A DNA stretch of 64,000 nucleotides from Nothophaeocryptopus gaeumannii (taxonomy: Eukaryota > Ascomycota > Dothideomycetes > Mycosphaerellales > Mycosphaerellaceae): positions 1 to 64,000 of the forward strand of contig JASISA010000002.1 in NCBI GenBank assembly GCA_031771865.1, written 5' to 3'. Positions within the stretch are counted from its first letter, which is position 1. Each line of letters starts with the position of its first letter. Shown here in pieces: positions 10,868-22,260 of the stretch. The notes under the pieces were generated by a model. That model ran no database searches. It saw nothing but the letters and a program-made list of their open reading frames with translations, and was not told the DNA's origin. The translations under genes and the position numbers were made by a program.

Positions 10868-12008
10868 TCAACCTTCCTCGAGCACAGTCTCACGCTTGGC
10901 ATCTGCCTTGCGCTTCAGGCCTACGAGGTAGGCCTCTTTGCTCTCCTTCCGAGACGAGTCCGGCTTGATCCGATGCACTTTGTCAAAGAGCGCCTTCATC
11001 CGCTTCTCCAGATCCTTGTCCTCGGCTCCAGTATAGAACTTGGTCAAGAAGTGACCTCCAGTGGCAAGTGTGTCGAAGCAAAATGTCAAGGCAGCGTGGC
11101 AGAGGTCCTACTCCTGTTAGCATTGCTCCAAGTCACAGGGACCGCTCCTTCACAATGCATACCATACTCCCACCATGATCTCTCGCCGCAATGCCACTCG
11201 TGTTCATCAGCCTGAGATACGGATTAGACACGCTCCTCACCCACGTACTCGTGGTCATCGGCCAGGGTTCTGACATATCACTCAACACAACATTGACCAC
11301 TCTTCCCTCCACCAGATCCAACTCCGTCTGGCTCATGTTTTCGCTCGGCACCTCTTTCAATCTCCTCTCTTCTTCGGCGGCATGTCTCTCCAACTCCACA
11401 ACTCCCCGACTCTCCTCCCTCAACTCTTCTTCTGTAACCTCCTCTTCGACAATATTCCTCCTCCTCACCCTTCCCCTCTCAGGATCACTCACAAATTTCC
11501 TCACTTCCTCTCTTATCTCCGCGCTCAAGAAATTCCCTTGCAGCGCATTTGCTCCTCGCGGCGGTTGCGCGGGTATCACATCGATCCCTACTACTCTTCC
11601 GCCAGGAGCCGTGCGGTTGACTGCGACCTGACTCCAAGATCCTGGCGCGAAGCCCAAATCGACGACTGTGTCCCCCTTTTTGAAGAGGCGGTATTTGTCG
11701 TTGATTTCGAGGAGTTTGAAGGCGGCGCGGGATTTTAGGCCGGCGACTTTGGCGGAGCGCGCGAAGGAGTCTTTGCCTTGGCGGGCCTTCCAGCGGGTGG
11801 AGGAGGATGAGGAGGCATCGCGGGAGGGTGACTTCGGGAGGGAAAGTTGGTCATGGTATGTCGTGGAGCTCTTCCAGGTTCGTGTGAGGGCCTGAATGTA
11901 TATGCATCTTGCTGTAGAAAGTGTGGGATGTCCAGCAAGTTCACGTCCTGCGCTTGCCAGTCGCCCGGATTGACATGTTCCAATTCTCTGGACGCATGTC
12001 GTGAACAT
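10868..12008 (-). CDS. MRM2: mitochondrial rRNA 2'-O-methyltransferase, RrmJ/FtsJ family
   Basis: Two exons: 12008-11163 and 11107-10868, with an intron at 11162-11108 (GTATGC donor, GCTAAC branch, TAG acceptor). The spliced protein is 361 aa. An N-terminal Arg/Ser-rich leader looks mitochondrial. The SAM-binding motif VDLGFAPGSWSQVA and the acidic GIDVIPAQPP loop follow. The K-D-K-E catalytic tetrad of FtsJ-type enzymes can be placed: Lys in RAAFKLLEI, Asp in LSDMSEPW, Lys in GGHFLTKFY and Glu in RKESKEAYL. In yeast, Mrm2 methylates a uridine in the peptidyl-transferase region of 21S rRNA. A long Glu/Arg-rich insert lies between the SAM domain and the catalytic Asp, as is common in fungal forms. 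The start at 12008 is the first ATG of the frame. Confidence 0.9.
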
Positions 12009-13120
12009 CACCAGCTCCAGCCTACAGCCGCGCGGAAATTGATGATGTTTTAGGATGTTGTCATCAGCTCATGCAAGAGCATTGATGGTAGATGGTTCGT
12101 GTAGCGTGAAGCTTGGGAATGAGACGCCTCTGACAATTCGGCCGAGGCTGTTTACAAGTCTTGGCAAGACATGGAAGCACAAACGCGAGAAACGTACCCA
12201 ATCTACTTACTTGACGACAGCCGTCCATATAAACGGCGGAGAAGGAGTGCAGAGACGTTCTTCTTTTGCCGGTACACACCTCGTCTGCAACCTAATCCGT
12301 ACTCTTTCCTAACATTGCTGCTCTCGTCACACGAGTCAAGAGACATCGCCAGCAAAGAACAGGTATGCAGATACCATCTTGACTCTGATATGCTCATCAT
12401 AGCCACTCAATGGCCTCAGTGTACACAACAGCAGGCTACTATTAAAGGCCAGGGCAATCACTTCTCACCCGACCGGACAAAGTCCCCATACAGCAAGCAC
12501 CTGCACCATCCTTCGCCATCTTGGGGCCGCCTTGCGGCATCCTCCTAACTCTGTGTGATGAACAAACGAAGCTACTCCTCTCCCCACAGACAAACATGTC
12601 TTCGCTTATCGCTCCAAAAGCAGCACAGCCCGAAACGACAACCCGAAGGCTCAGTTTTATTCCTCCATGCAGTTCCCCGATCCTCCATCGATAACAATAT
12701 CAAAGGAAACAATAAAGCCAGTCCGGGATAAAATGGGTATCTCGCATTAAAGCAAAAAGACACAATTGCGGCAGCATCCGCTCTTCTTGTCGTTCGCCAA
12801 ATCAAGGTCGGAAACCTAGCAGAACAGGTGGAGTTTATTTCTCTTCAAAGATCCAAATATATGTGCAAAAGAAGCTTGGTGTGTGGTTTGTGGCTGTTGT
12901 TGGAGTAATGGTAACCCATTGGAGTATTCCAGCTGCTGACGTTCTCTTCACCCTTCTAACTGCATGCATATGCTGCCGGATACGATCCACTATAACGGCA
13001 ATCGCCGTTCTTCCCAGTCCGGATGCAACAACCCAAATGCGGGACGGATGAGGGAGACTTCATGACGATTTGAGACAGAAAAGCCGTTCACACCGTCAGC
13101 AACTTTGTTGGCCTGCAGTG
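12009..13120. other. intergenic, MRM2 promoter side
   Basis: About 1.1 kb with only short frames on both strands. It contains the 5' region of MRM2 and the 3' flank of the next minus-strand gene. No conserved feature recognised. Confidence 0.5.
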
Positions 13121-14596
13121 TCAGCTTGACGATCCCGGTCGCAGTTCTGCTGGATGCGCATCCCGATCGCGCTGCGAAGCTTGAGAATCTGGCCTGCTTG
13201 TAGGTGCGTCGCGAGCTCGCGATGCGGGTCTCGAGGGTGCTTCTTCGCCCTGCGCACTCGTCGCTGCACGGCCGTTGCCATTACCATTGCCGTTTCCGGG
13301 CTGATGACCTGTTTCAGCGGGTCGAAACGAAGAGGTCGGCGGCGGTGGAAGATCTTCACGGCGGCTGTCTGGCCGACTGTCGGTGTCTCTTCCTGCTGAC
13401 GTGTTGGATCGGGTGCGAGCGTGTCCACCTTTCCGAGATCCGGACGAAATGGTCGAGAACGAGGGGCTTGTATATTGTGGTCCAGCCGAGGGAGGGGGGT
13501 TGGGTTCGTGGCCACCCTGAGCTTTGCGCTTGCGAGGAGAGTCCTTGTAATCGGCTTCTCGAAGATCTCTGGACCCTGGATGTGCCGAAGAGGGCTCGCC
13601 TTTGCTTGCCGGCGTCTGCGGCTGGTTGGAAGATTTAGATTCGCTTGGCGGAACCCAATGATGAAAGTATATCGAAGGTGACGACGAGGGTTGCTCCTGC
13701 TGGAATGTTTGGCTCTGTTGTAGCGGATGAGCGCTTCCTGCACCAGGCTGAGGCGGTTGATGTACGTACATCTCGTTTGTCGTAAGTCTTGGCAGCTGTG
13801 TGTGTGTCGCAGATCGGGGAGCCGATGCTTGCTGTCTGCCGGCCGGAGAAGGTTGGTATGCGGCGAACGTCGTTTGGATGGGGCCAGGCGGTGCTCGAGG
13901 TTCTTGCGTAGGTTGGCTTGGAAGGACTTGTTGATGTGTAGGCTGGGCGACGGGGTATCCAGGTGGCCCAATGAGTCTTTGATCTCTGCGCATGTCTGGC
14001 GACTGTGAGATCTGGTGTTGCGCTACTTGCAACTGACTGGTATACTGTTGCAGCCAATCCATGCTAACATTGACCAGATTGCCTCCGCCAATACCCGCAT
14101 ATATCAAAGGGACCATTGCAGGAGGCACGCCGCCCTGTAATGAATCCCGCAGCATAGCCTGCTCAATTTTGCGTTGCTCAAGCCTCAAGCTCTCTTGCCG
14201 CGTCTTCTCTTCTTCCTGCTTCCGCTTGTCCTCTTCTGCCTTCGCGGCAAGCCAGTTGCGCATGGAGCCTTCCTGTCCCTGCCATTGCCGGGGCGGCTCA
14301 GGGATGGCTCCCAATGGTTGGGTCAATGACGGAGGCGGTCCAGTCCGGCTTGGATCCGGGAGAGTCATGGCAGACGGAGGGGGTAGACCTCGATGAGGAT
14401 GATGGGGAGTTGTCATCCTGTGCTCGTCCGGTGTGGCGCTGACCCGCAGCGAGCTCACCAGAGGGGGAGTACTTGCGACCCTCGGTTTGGGGGAGGAACG
14501 CGATTTATGAAGCGCGATTCTCGGGTTGAACTCATGAGTGTATCTGCTGCCGAACTCAGTCGTAGACGGCTGAGAAATGGTAAGCGACATGGACAT
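13121..14596 (-). CDS. conserved fungal disordered protein with a charged coiled coil
   Basis: Single-exon frame of 491 codons from an ATG at 14596 (a second ATG is two codons in, at 14590). Residues about 105-155 form a strongly charged helix (NWLAAKAEEDKRKQEEEKTR and following) leading into a Gly-rich patch (LQGGVPPAMVPLIYAGIGGG). The rest is Pro/Gln/Ser-rich and low complexity, with a PRKRK basic cluster that could be a nuclear signal and a GNGNGNGNG run. The helix-plus-Gly patch resembles a block I associate with uncharacterised Pezizomycotina proteins, but I cannot name a function. An overlapping frame at 13096-13971 is a shadow of this compositionally biased gene. Confidence 0.75.
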   Translation of the reverse strand: MSMSLTISQPSTTEFGSRYTHEFNPRIALHKSRSSPKPRVASTPPLVSSLRVSATPDEHRMTTPHHPHRGLPPPSAMTLPDPSRTGPPPSLTQPLGAIPEPPRQWQGQEGSMRNWLAAKAEEDKRKQEEEKTRQESLRLEQRKIEQAMLRDSLQGGVPPAMVPLIYAGIGGGNLVNVSMDWLQQYTSQLQVAQHQISQSPDMRRDQRLIGPPGYPVAQPTHQQVLPSQPTQEPRAPPGPIQTTFAAYQPSPAGRQQASAPRSATHTQLPRLTTNEMYVHQPPQPGAGSAHPLQQSQTFQQEQPSSSPSIYFHHWVPPSESKSSNQPQTPASKGEPSSAHPGSRDLREADYKDSPRKRKAQGGHEPNPPPSAGPQYTSPSFSTISSGSRKGGHARTRSNTSAGRDTDSRPDSRREDLPPPPTSSFRPAETGHQPGNGNGNGNGRAATSAQGEEAPSRPASRARDAPTSRPDSQASQRDRDAHPAELRPGSSS

Positions 14597-17141
14597 TGAT
14601 TAGGCTCGAATCGAGCATGTGATCGAAGGTTGTCGCAGCAGGAAATTTTGATGCTTGGTGTAATGGTGCGAGGGGTAGTACTGAGCAGTACAGTAGGTAG
14701 GTAGAGGGAAACATGAGGTAGTTACATACTTTCGAAGCACGTGTGACGTTTCCTCAGAGCAGCTAAAAAGGCGTGGAACAGGATTGATGTTCTGCTAAGC
14801 TCTGGCGGGTGGAGGACCCTGCTGAAGTGTCGATCTGTAAAGGGCGGGTCGCAACGGTGATTCGCTCGACCGTTAGGCTTCGCAACGACGGCAATGGTCA
14901 AGCTAGACTGCAGCAAGATGTTGCGGAAATTCGACCGAATGTAAGGCGGTGCAGGGCGATCGAATCAGTCTCCAGGACGCGCATACAACAGCGTCGATGG
15001 GCAAAGCGGCGCACAGCGGGCTAGACCCGGGGACGCGTGCCAGCTGAGAAGGGAATCTGCCAGGCCGATCGCGTCCGGCTTGGTTTGGCAGAGGTGGGAG
15101 AGTGCGTGTCTGACTCTGGTTTAGTGACGGCGCACAGAGGTTGGAAGGGGAGAAGCGAGCAGCAGCAGGTCCAGGTTCGCCAGGAATCTAGCCGAGCCAA
15201 CGGCAGCGGAGAAGCAGCCAAATGCGCAGTATCAAGGCGAGGAGATCAGCTGAGTAGAGCAACAACAAACGAGCGCGAACAGGCGGGATAAGTATGTGCG
15301 GATATGACGAAAACTTTCAAGGACAATCGTGTGGCTGCTCCTAGCGGAATGGACCATAGCCGGACATGGCATCGCCAGCAAGCACTGCACGTCTGCTCGC
15401 TGATTCTCAGGCCCTGCAGGCGACGCCGGACGCGGTCCTGTGGTACGCTGTTGGGGTCTGTACGAGGCGGGTCGAATGCATGGTGTCGATCGCAGAGGGT
15501 GAGGATGATGAGGTGCTAGTGCACGGAAGTTGGCTGCGAGCCTGCGAGATGGTCCTGCTGGAATGCAGCGCAGCGCAGCGCAGCAGCAGCAGCAGCAGAT
15601 GGGTGGAGGGCCGCCGCACGAGAGCACACTCCACAGACTCTGCAACGAGGAACACGTACAAGGACGGGGCGCGCCATACTGGATCAGGCTGATACGACGG
15701 CCGCGCGCGTACCGGAAGCGCGGCGAGAGTCTAGAGTGGACAAGGCCTTTGCCGCAAATATCGCTTGCGTCTTCGTGAGCCGCGTCTGAAACAGCACAGA
15801 GTGAGCGGACTCGGCAGGCCCTATGCTGGAGAGGGCAACCTTGCCAGGACCAAGGCGCTCAAGAGGGCGACCAAGAGAGCTGTGCTGAGCTGTGCTGAGC
15901 TGTGCGGAGCTGGCCACTGGCCGTTCCAGGAAATAGACTAGACACGGTGCATGTCACAGGATCAGATGCGGACTACTCGTGTGCACTTGCCCGGTCAGCC
16001 CTCTGCGGGACTACGGCCGGAGGTGTGGGACAGATGCATATCTGAGGCGCAAGAGGCTTGGTGTCTGTAGCGTGCTGACCACGAGGCTGCTCGTGAAGAT
16101 TGATTTGCAGTACACCCAAGTACTAGAAGTAGAACTAGAACTACTACTCACGACCGGCACTTTCTCGTTGGCAACAAATTTGGGCTTGGCGACAAGCGAA
16201 GCACATGCAATTTTGAGGCCTGCATGTTGAACCCCCCCTCTTCTTCATGAAACGACTGTAGAGCTGATTTCGACGCCCCGCAGACAACGGCCAGCCACAT
16301 CGACATGAAACGCCTTGGCGGTTGTGCAAGGGCCGTTGGAGCGCAAACGGTCACCATTTTCACCGCCATTCTCACGTCTTGTGAGCTGCTTGGCCGAAGA
16401 GGTCATACGGCAGCTCTTGCTAGTGTGGTATGCTTGCTCTGCCGTTCTGTATTTCCTCCTGCGACGAATCAAGACGCCCAAAGCGAGACAGCGAAACAGG
16501 AGGAGAGGTGTACCGTCCGCTTTGGGACAATTGGCCGGAGAATATACTGTGGTAACTTCCCATTGGCCTGAAGTGTATATTGAAGCAAATCTGGGTGTTC
16601 AGTGTCGGGATCGTCGCTGCTGATGCTCGACTTCCTTCATTTCACAGGTGAGAGACTGCTGGACCGCACACAGCCACGGCGACGGCGAGCCGCTTTGCAA
16701 ACAAGTCTGCGATAGTGCCTGCGGCCACAGCGACGATGCCAGAGTAGCAGCTCCACCACCAGCCTCCTGCAGTGATAAAGAGGCGTTCTGGCCTGGCCGA
16801 TCACTGCAGAGCTCACCGGCCTCGTTGCCGCCCCTTGCGAAGCTTATATGTGAGTTCCACGAGCGAGACACGTGCTCGTAGCATATCACTTTCTTGATCC
16901 GGGTGTCGATCTCTCACCAGCTTAATAAAGTCTTGACGGCGTCTGCAGCGATCATCGTGGAAGGATTCCAGCTCACTTTTCATCTGCGCATCTTTTCGCG
17001 AGTATCTAGGCGAGCTGGTTAGAACTAGGTGTCGCAACGAAAATGGCAGGAGAGAACTTCTGCGTGCCGGAGCCGCCGATGCTCTGAGAGTCTGCCTCAG
17101 ACCTTAACGGCCAATCTGTTGTCACCGCGGCACTTCACCTG
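14597..17141. other. long intergenic region with low-complexity patches
   Basis: No convincing gene. Low-complexity spots are GCAGCGCAGCGCAGC followed by a CAG run near 15562-15600, and GCTGTGCTGA repeats near 15880-15905. The first kilobase is probably the promoter of the minus-strand gene ending at 14596. Confidence 0.5.
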
Positions 17142-18700
17142 ATGAAACCAGCGTCAAAAAGTGCATCGTCCGCCTCACGAAGGTTGCCTCCAGGGAAATT
17201 TGCAGCGACCTTAATACCACTTGACCATTGGAACGAGCGGCTACTAGTCATCACGCAACACGCAGCGTCGCTCCCTCCTGACTCCTTCCATGTCCTCTCA
17301 TCAGAATCAGCGATGAGTTCGCAGGCCGACGAATACGATTCCGGGCATGAGGCAGGAACAACCACTTCCGATCTTTGTATTCTACGGCATTTGGTTGGCG
17401 GAATCACCTCGACATCCTTTGCCGTCCACTATTGGCAGCTCCCGGATCTACAGTCCAGAAAGGGAGCGATTGTCGGATAGTAGCCTCGACAGCAAACCGT
17501 CTTGCATATGCGGAGCCGGTTTACTCCATTTCGCGTACAGCATGTCCGCTCAGAAAAGCAACAACGAGCACTGAAGACCTCATGAAGAAATTTGTACCGT
17601 CATGCTCGTCCTGCCAACACTGGCAATGATTGCTGACAGAGCTCCGACTCGCATGCATTGCGACCTCATCTCTCGATGCCTCTCCCAGGTATCCGCTGTC
17701 CTCTCCTGGTAATTCGCTCATCAGCCATCGTCGCCCATGATTGCTGACTACCTCCTACACCCGTCACGAGGACGCCACACTAATGCGCCTCACACGTTCA
17801 TCACCATCCAAGACCTTGTATTTCGACAGAGCAACCATACTGTCGGTTGTGTTTGCTGGCAAGCCACTAACTAGAGGCCATTCGCTATCGGGCCTACACC
17901 ACGATCGAATGGCAGCGTCGTCACCGTCGATACGACACATCCTCGCTGGCATGATTGCTTGGTTATACCTCTGTAGACACGCCGGAAACGCAACCAGTCT
18001 CGGATGACCCTACCGGGACGATACGTCCTTCCGCGGGCTATATCAATACTCCCTAGATTTCGCTTCGCGCCTCAGCCCTATATGCGGCGGTACGCAGGAT
18101 CTCATGCCATGTGAATGCCGAGATTACTGATCTTATTCATTCGTCTCACAACCAGTGACTGACTTCATTGGCTTTCACTTCCTGAATCCTCCCGAAGGCA
18201 TCGCTGGATAACATGGGCGGCTATCTTCCTTACACGCAATCGCAATGGCCGTGACAGGCCACGTCTTGAGAAAGAATCTCCCGTTCGTTCTTATCCACGA
18301 CTCAGAAGGTCAGATTCTCAGGATCGCACCCCTGTAGAATGGTTTACTGGCCGAGGACATCCGCAACGTAATTGAGGTAGGTGCGAAGTCCGAAAGAACA
18401 TCGAAGCGGTAGTCCTCATTAGCTACGACAGCGGTCTCGTGGGCCAAATCCTTGCTGGAGCAGTGCTCTTGCTGTTGTTTGCTCCCGTTTCAGACGAGTC
18501 CCTCTTTGCAAGAATAGAGGTCAATTCGCGACTTGATGCTCTAAGCGCAAGATCAAAACACTCACGCTCGATCACGGCCATGCTACCTTCTCACCGTGGT
18601 CTTCTTGCGCTAACAGGATCTTCACGGCGCTGGGCAGCGTGATATAAATTACGACCATGAACGCGACGAGCGTGCGTGTCATCATCTTCAACATCGTTAT
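17142..18700 (+). pseudogene. possible decayed coding relics
   Basis: Two stretches read like protein but are broken. One is an open frame at 17142-17480 with a conventional composition. The other, at about 18157-18420, reads FIGFHFLNPPEGIAG, then a TAA, then AVTGHVLRKNLPFVLIHDSE, a TAG, and NGLLAEDIRNVIEVG. Both stops are one C-to-T step from CAA or CAG. No family recognised. This may be a relic gene touched by RIP-like mutation, or chance. Confidence 0.25.
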
Positions 18701-18997
18701 CGTCTCTACATGAAACAGCATCACTAGCAATACAGCTTCGCAGTATCTCTACGGTTCATAAAGCAGCCCACGCATATCAACAGACTACGGCACACGGGGA
18801 TCCGGTCCATCACGCTTCGAGTTCGATACTTAGCTCTTGGAAATCATTCCTCGTCAGATCGATGAGTGCCGACCTGCTGTCTGACACGCACTTCTTCCAG
18901 AAAAGTAACGGCCAGCCTACATGATTGGACTCTTCATTTTCACATCCCGCACTCGAAGAACAAGCCCCTCCCGCTACTAGGAGTCATTGCTGATCAA

Positions 18998-19471
18998 TCA
19001 TACATTGAAGGAAGTGGTCTCTGAATCTCTTTCAAAGTCCCCCGACGCAGACAGTGCGATACCCACCATGAAAGTAAAGTCATACTCATAGTATGGATGG
19101 AGGCTCCTAGCGGATAATCCAATTCTCTTATGCATCAGCAGAGCGCGTTGTGAAGCTAACACTACTCCTGCCACCTTAGTAGGATGAGGATAGACGTTCC
19201 GAAAGAAGCACTCGCATGATTTGTATATCAATTCGAGCTTAAGGTCGCCGCCGCCGGTGAGAAAACAGCGCGAGAATTCATTAGTCGGCAAGACTGATCT
19301 CAAGACTCGCTCGAGTGTGACTATAAAAGTCAGGCAGGAACTCTCGCTACTTTCCACATCTGCAGCACTGATGAAGACGCCGAGGTAGTTTACCTCTTCC
19401 GGTGGGTATATGGACGATGAAGAGATGGGCCATGTGGTAAGGCCAACCTCCATCTTCGAGCTCTGCGGCAT
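18998..19471 (-). CDS. uncharacterised open frame
   Basis: 157 codons beginning MPQSSKMEVG, with no recognised domain, signal or membrane segment. It is isolated and could be a small gene, an exon fragment or a relic. Confidence 0.3.
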   Translation of the reverse strand: MPQSSKMEVGLTTWPISSSSIYPPEEVNYLGVFISAADVESSESSCLTFIVTLERVLRSVLPTNEFSRCFLTGGGDLKLELIYKSCECFFRNVYPHPTKVAGVVLASQRALLMHKRIGLSARSLHPYYEYDFTFMVGIALSASGDFERDSETTSFNV

Positions 19472-19930
19472 CGCTTTTGAGGACTACGAGGCCTAAACTT
19501 GGCCGCCTTGTGGACTTTCAATGAACGAATGTATGCGTACCACTTGAAAGCTCATCAAAAGCTTTCTAGCGCTCTCTCTATGTAAGTTTGGACATCTCTC
19601 GTTACAGTCTTCATTTCTCGTTATCGTGATTCTCGTTTACATCGTAGCCAGCTCCAGGCACTCATGTGATCCTTTCGCCGCCTTTAATGTTTATGCTGGC
19701 CTGCCTCGTGATCCCTCTTCAGCGAAGGGCCGGGACTGCACGTTGCTCGAGACAGACTTCTCATATGTCATGAATACCATCCATGCCATCAGGCTTCTCC
19801 CGTGGAGCCCACAGATGCCCGGCAAAGGGTCTGGTGATTCAGTATCGCTTCATGTATTTGCATATCGTCCATCAACAGTCTTTCCTTTCTCCTCCCTTCT
19901 TCCGATTCCCGTTCTCCCCCCTTCCACCTC
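19472..19930. other. intergenic, nothing recognised
   Basis: Contains a pyrimidine-rich stretch (19880-19925) just downstream of the transporter's 3' end. No gene seen. Confidence 0.5.
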
Positions 19931-21682
19931 TCAATAAGCAAACAACAACCTACTCTTCGGCTCCCTCTCCCTAATCCTCCGATTCTCGATCTTCAACCAC
20001 CGTTTCATCCCAAACACACACCCAACACAAAGTACGCTCAACACTGCGTTCGTGATCATAGGAGTCGTGAATCTCGGCGGGTCATTGTATAGATACGGCG
20101 TCCAGATGAACGCGATCGTTGAGATGCTCTGCATGATGGCGAGGGAGGAAGCTTTCTTCTCTTTGGTTTGGCCGCCTAGCGAAATATCAGTGAGGGTAGT
20201 GGAAGGGGTGAGATGGAATAGGGGAAAGAGAACATACAAGTCGCAGCAACCCAGCCCTGCATAACCGGATCAACAGCGTTCACGCCTGTGCAGAAACATA
20301 TCACCGCAAAATACCTCGCGCCCATATTCAACGTAGCACAAGCCAACACGAAACCCAAAATCGCAACGATCTTGCCCACAGTGATGTGCCATGTCCTCTC
20401 ATTAAACCTCCCCGAATTAGTCGACCACGCAAAACTCGCCACCGCCGCGACCATATAAGGAGGACAGGTAAGTGCCAACGTAATCGTCCGGTCAAACCCC
20501 AAAGTCGCAATCACAGTGGGCAAGAACAATTTGAATCCCAGTGTAGCGCGTTGGAGATGCATCATGAACGCAAAGAACCAGACTTTCGGGTCATGGGCTG
20601 CTTCTTTCAGGCCTTCCCATGAACCGACGGGGGCACGAGCGCCGACTGTATCTTTCTCGATGCGGGAGTGAGCGAGAGATCGTTGTGCTTGGGTGAGCCA
20701 TTTTGTGGAGAGGGGTTCGTCGGGGAGGGTGAATGCTGCGCCTAGGGCGATGACGAAGGTTATGAGGCCTTGACTGGTAGGAGTCAGCAGGTGATTTCCA
20801 TGCTTGAGTCTAGACGGTAATGTGGAGACTTGCATCAAGAAGAGCCATCTCCAGCCTTCCAAGCCTGCGAGACCGGACATGTTGAAGATAGCTAGGGCGA
20901 TTAAGCCTGCGACTGCCATGGAGAGGATGCTGCCGGCGTAGAGGAATGTGACCCGGAGGGCGAGCTCTTTGCGGGTGTAGAACATCGCCAACAAGTATAG
21001 CGCTCCGGGGTAGAAAGGGGCTTCGATGAGTCTGTAATGTACTTAGCTGCCGCATGATTTTCCGGTTGGACATGTAGTTGACTTACCCGAGGAAGAATCT
21101 GCACGCAATCAAGCCCCTGAAGTCCCTGACGAGACAGGTCAGAGTGGTGACTACTGCCCAGAGCATAGTGCATCCAGTAATATAGAGCGAAGGGCGGATT
21201 CTAGTGATGAGCATGTTGCTCGGCACCTCGATTTCGTCAGCGCAAGTCAGATCTAGTTAGCCTTGGTGAAGTCGACATACCTGCCCGAGGATGTACCCGA
21301 CATACAGGATAGACACCGCCGTTTCATACTGTGTATGGGTGATTCCAAGGTCCTCTTTGAAGCCATCTAATGGCGCCAGTGCAATGGCGTTACGATCCTG
21401 AAGCAATTGTCAGCCAGGTTCCTGTGACTCGCGATGCTCGAGGTGTTCTACAAGGTAGTTCAGGAAGTAGATAATGAACAATGTTGGTAGCATCCACGTG
21501 TCCAGCTTTCGCACCAAGCGGATCTCCTCCGGGTCAGTCTTGATATGGGCACCAGAATAGTCCGTTGTCAAGAGCCCGCTGCTGGTCTCGGAGAGCTCAC
21601 GCTCCTTTTCCAGAGGAGGCAACTTCTCGATACTTCCCATATCGGAGGTCTTGGCAGGGATCATTTCCGATTCTGGGGCCAT
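19931..21682 (-). CDS. MFS permease, allantoate/anion:cation symporter (Dal5-like) family
   Basis: Six exons by splice-site reading: 21682-21452, 21397-21281, 21226-21087, 21031-20834, 20773-20238 and 20175-19931, giving 488 aa. All phases agree. An acidic cytosolic N-terminus leads to the first membrane helix (WMLPTLFIIYFLNYL), then DRNAIALAPLDG. Helix 4-5 carries CRFFLGLIEAPFYPGALYLL, the signature loop of this family, and twelve hydrophobic helices fit. The family imports organic anions such as allantoate, nicotinate or pantothenate by proton symport at the plasma membrane; the substrate here cannot be told. Introns are 54-62 nt. The fourth (20833-20774) has a GC donor. The start at 21682 (MAPESEM) is chosen, though the frame stays open upstream to 21871. 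Confidence 0.88.
20774..20833 (-). other. GC-AG intron in the permease gene
   Basis: A GT donor cannot give a correct protein here. GCAAGT at 20833-20828 with acceptor CCAG at 20777-20774 restores FLIQGLITFV, a conserved stretch of the family. GCAAGT is the normal consensus of GC-AG introns. Confidence 0.75.
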
Positions 21683-21888
21683 GATGCTTAGTTCGATCGG
21701 GTCAGGAGGCTTGTCAGTCTCAAGGACAGTATCCGAAGGAATAAGATCATAGCCTCTTCTTAGAGCTGGGAGGGAGGCCAGCACCCTAGATATGAACATG
21801 GCTAAGCCGTACACTCGGCGTCTTGTGTTGAAGCCGGATGTCACCGGAGCGCCGACAAAGCACCGATACAACAGGCCTGAGAGGCGCC

Positions 21889-22260
21889 TTACGACGTTCC
21901 GAGCCAGTCTCCGGGCACGATAGTCTCAATCGTCATGCGTGGGGTCTTGGGACTGCGACGTGGTTCGCAATGGTTGGAAGCGGCTCCGCGTGAGATATCA
22001 ACATCGAGGGTGATCCATAGCGGGTATCTTGACATTGAGGTGGAGAGTTCTGCAAAATGACCTCTATAGGCCGTATATCCGGTGATACAGTAGTCGGCAC
22101 CCGGTGCTGCCAAGTGCCCGAGAAGTGAAGTAAAGGAAACGTCGTAGACCAGAGAGATGTAGTGCTGCGGTGAGCCTGTTCCAGCAGCGATTAGAGTTGG
22201 GAATTTCCCAGAGCTGTCGCTATGGTATCTTGGGTAGGAGTAGGCCTGTGAGCAAATCAT
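21889..22260 (-). CDS. uncharacterised open frame upstream of the permease
   Basis: 123 codons on the same strand as the permease, ending about 0.2 kb before its ATG. Composition looks protein-like (HYISLVYDVSFTSLLGHLAA; YPLWITLDVDISRG), but no family was recognised. It could be an exon of an unspliced gene or a 5' leader frame. Confidence 0.3.
   Translation of the reverse strand: MICSQAYSYPRYHSDSSGKFPTLIAAGTGSPQHYISLVYDVSFTSLLGHLAAPGADYCITGYTAYRGHFAELSTSMSRYPLWITLDVDISRGAASNHCEPRRSPKTPRMTIETIVPGDWLGTS

Noticed and set aside
10460..11215. 251-codon plus-strand frame
   Set aside because: Its downstream part lies opposite the MRM2 second exon, intron and end of exon 1; it has no motif and is best explained as a shadow.
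13096..13971. 291-codon minus-strand frame rich in Arg/Pro/His
   Set aside because: It overlaps the 491-aa gene in another frame; the odd composition is a by-product of the biased gene.
15562..15600. CAG-type repeat as a possible poly-Gln gene
   Set aside because: No surrounding frame of credible length or composition; treated as low-complexity DNA.
15880..15905. Short GCTGTGCTGA repeats as a possible regulatory array
   Set aside because: Only about two and a half copies with no associated gene; chance low-complexity sequence is enough.
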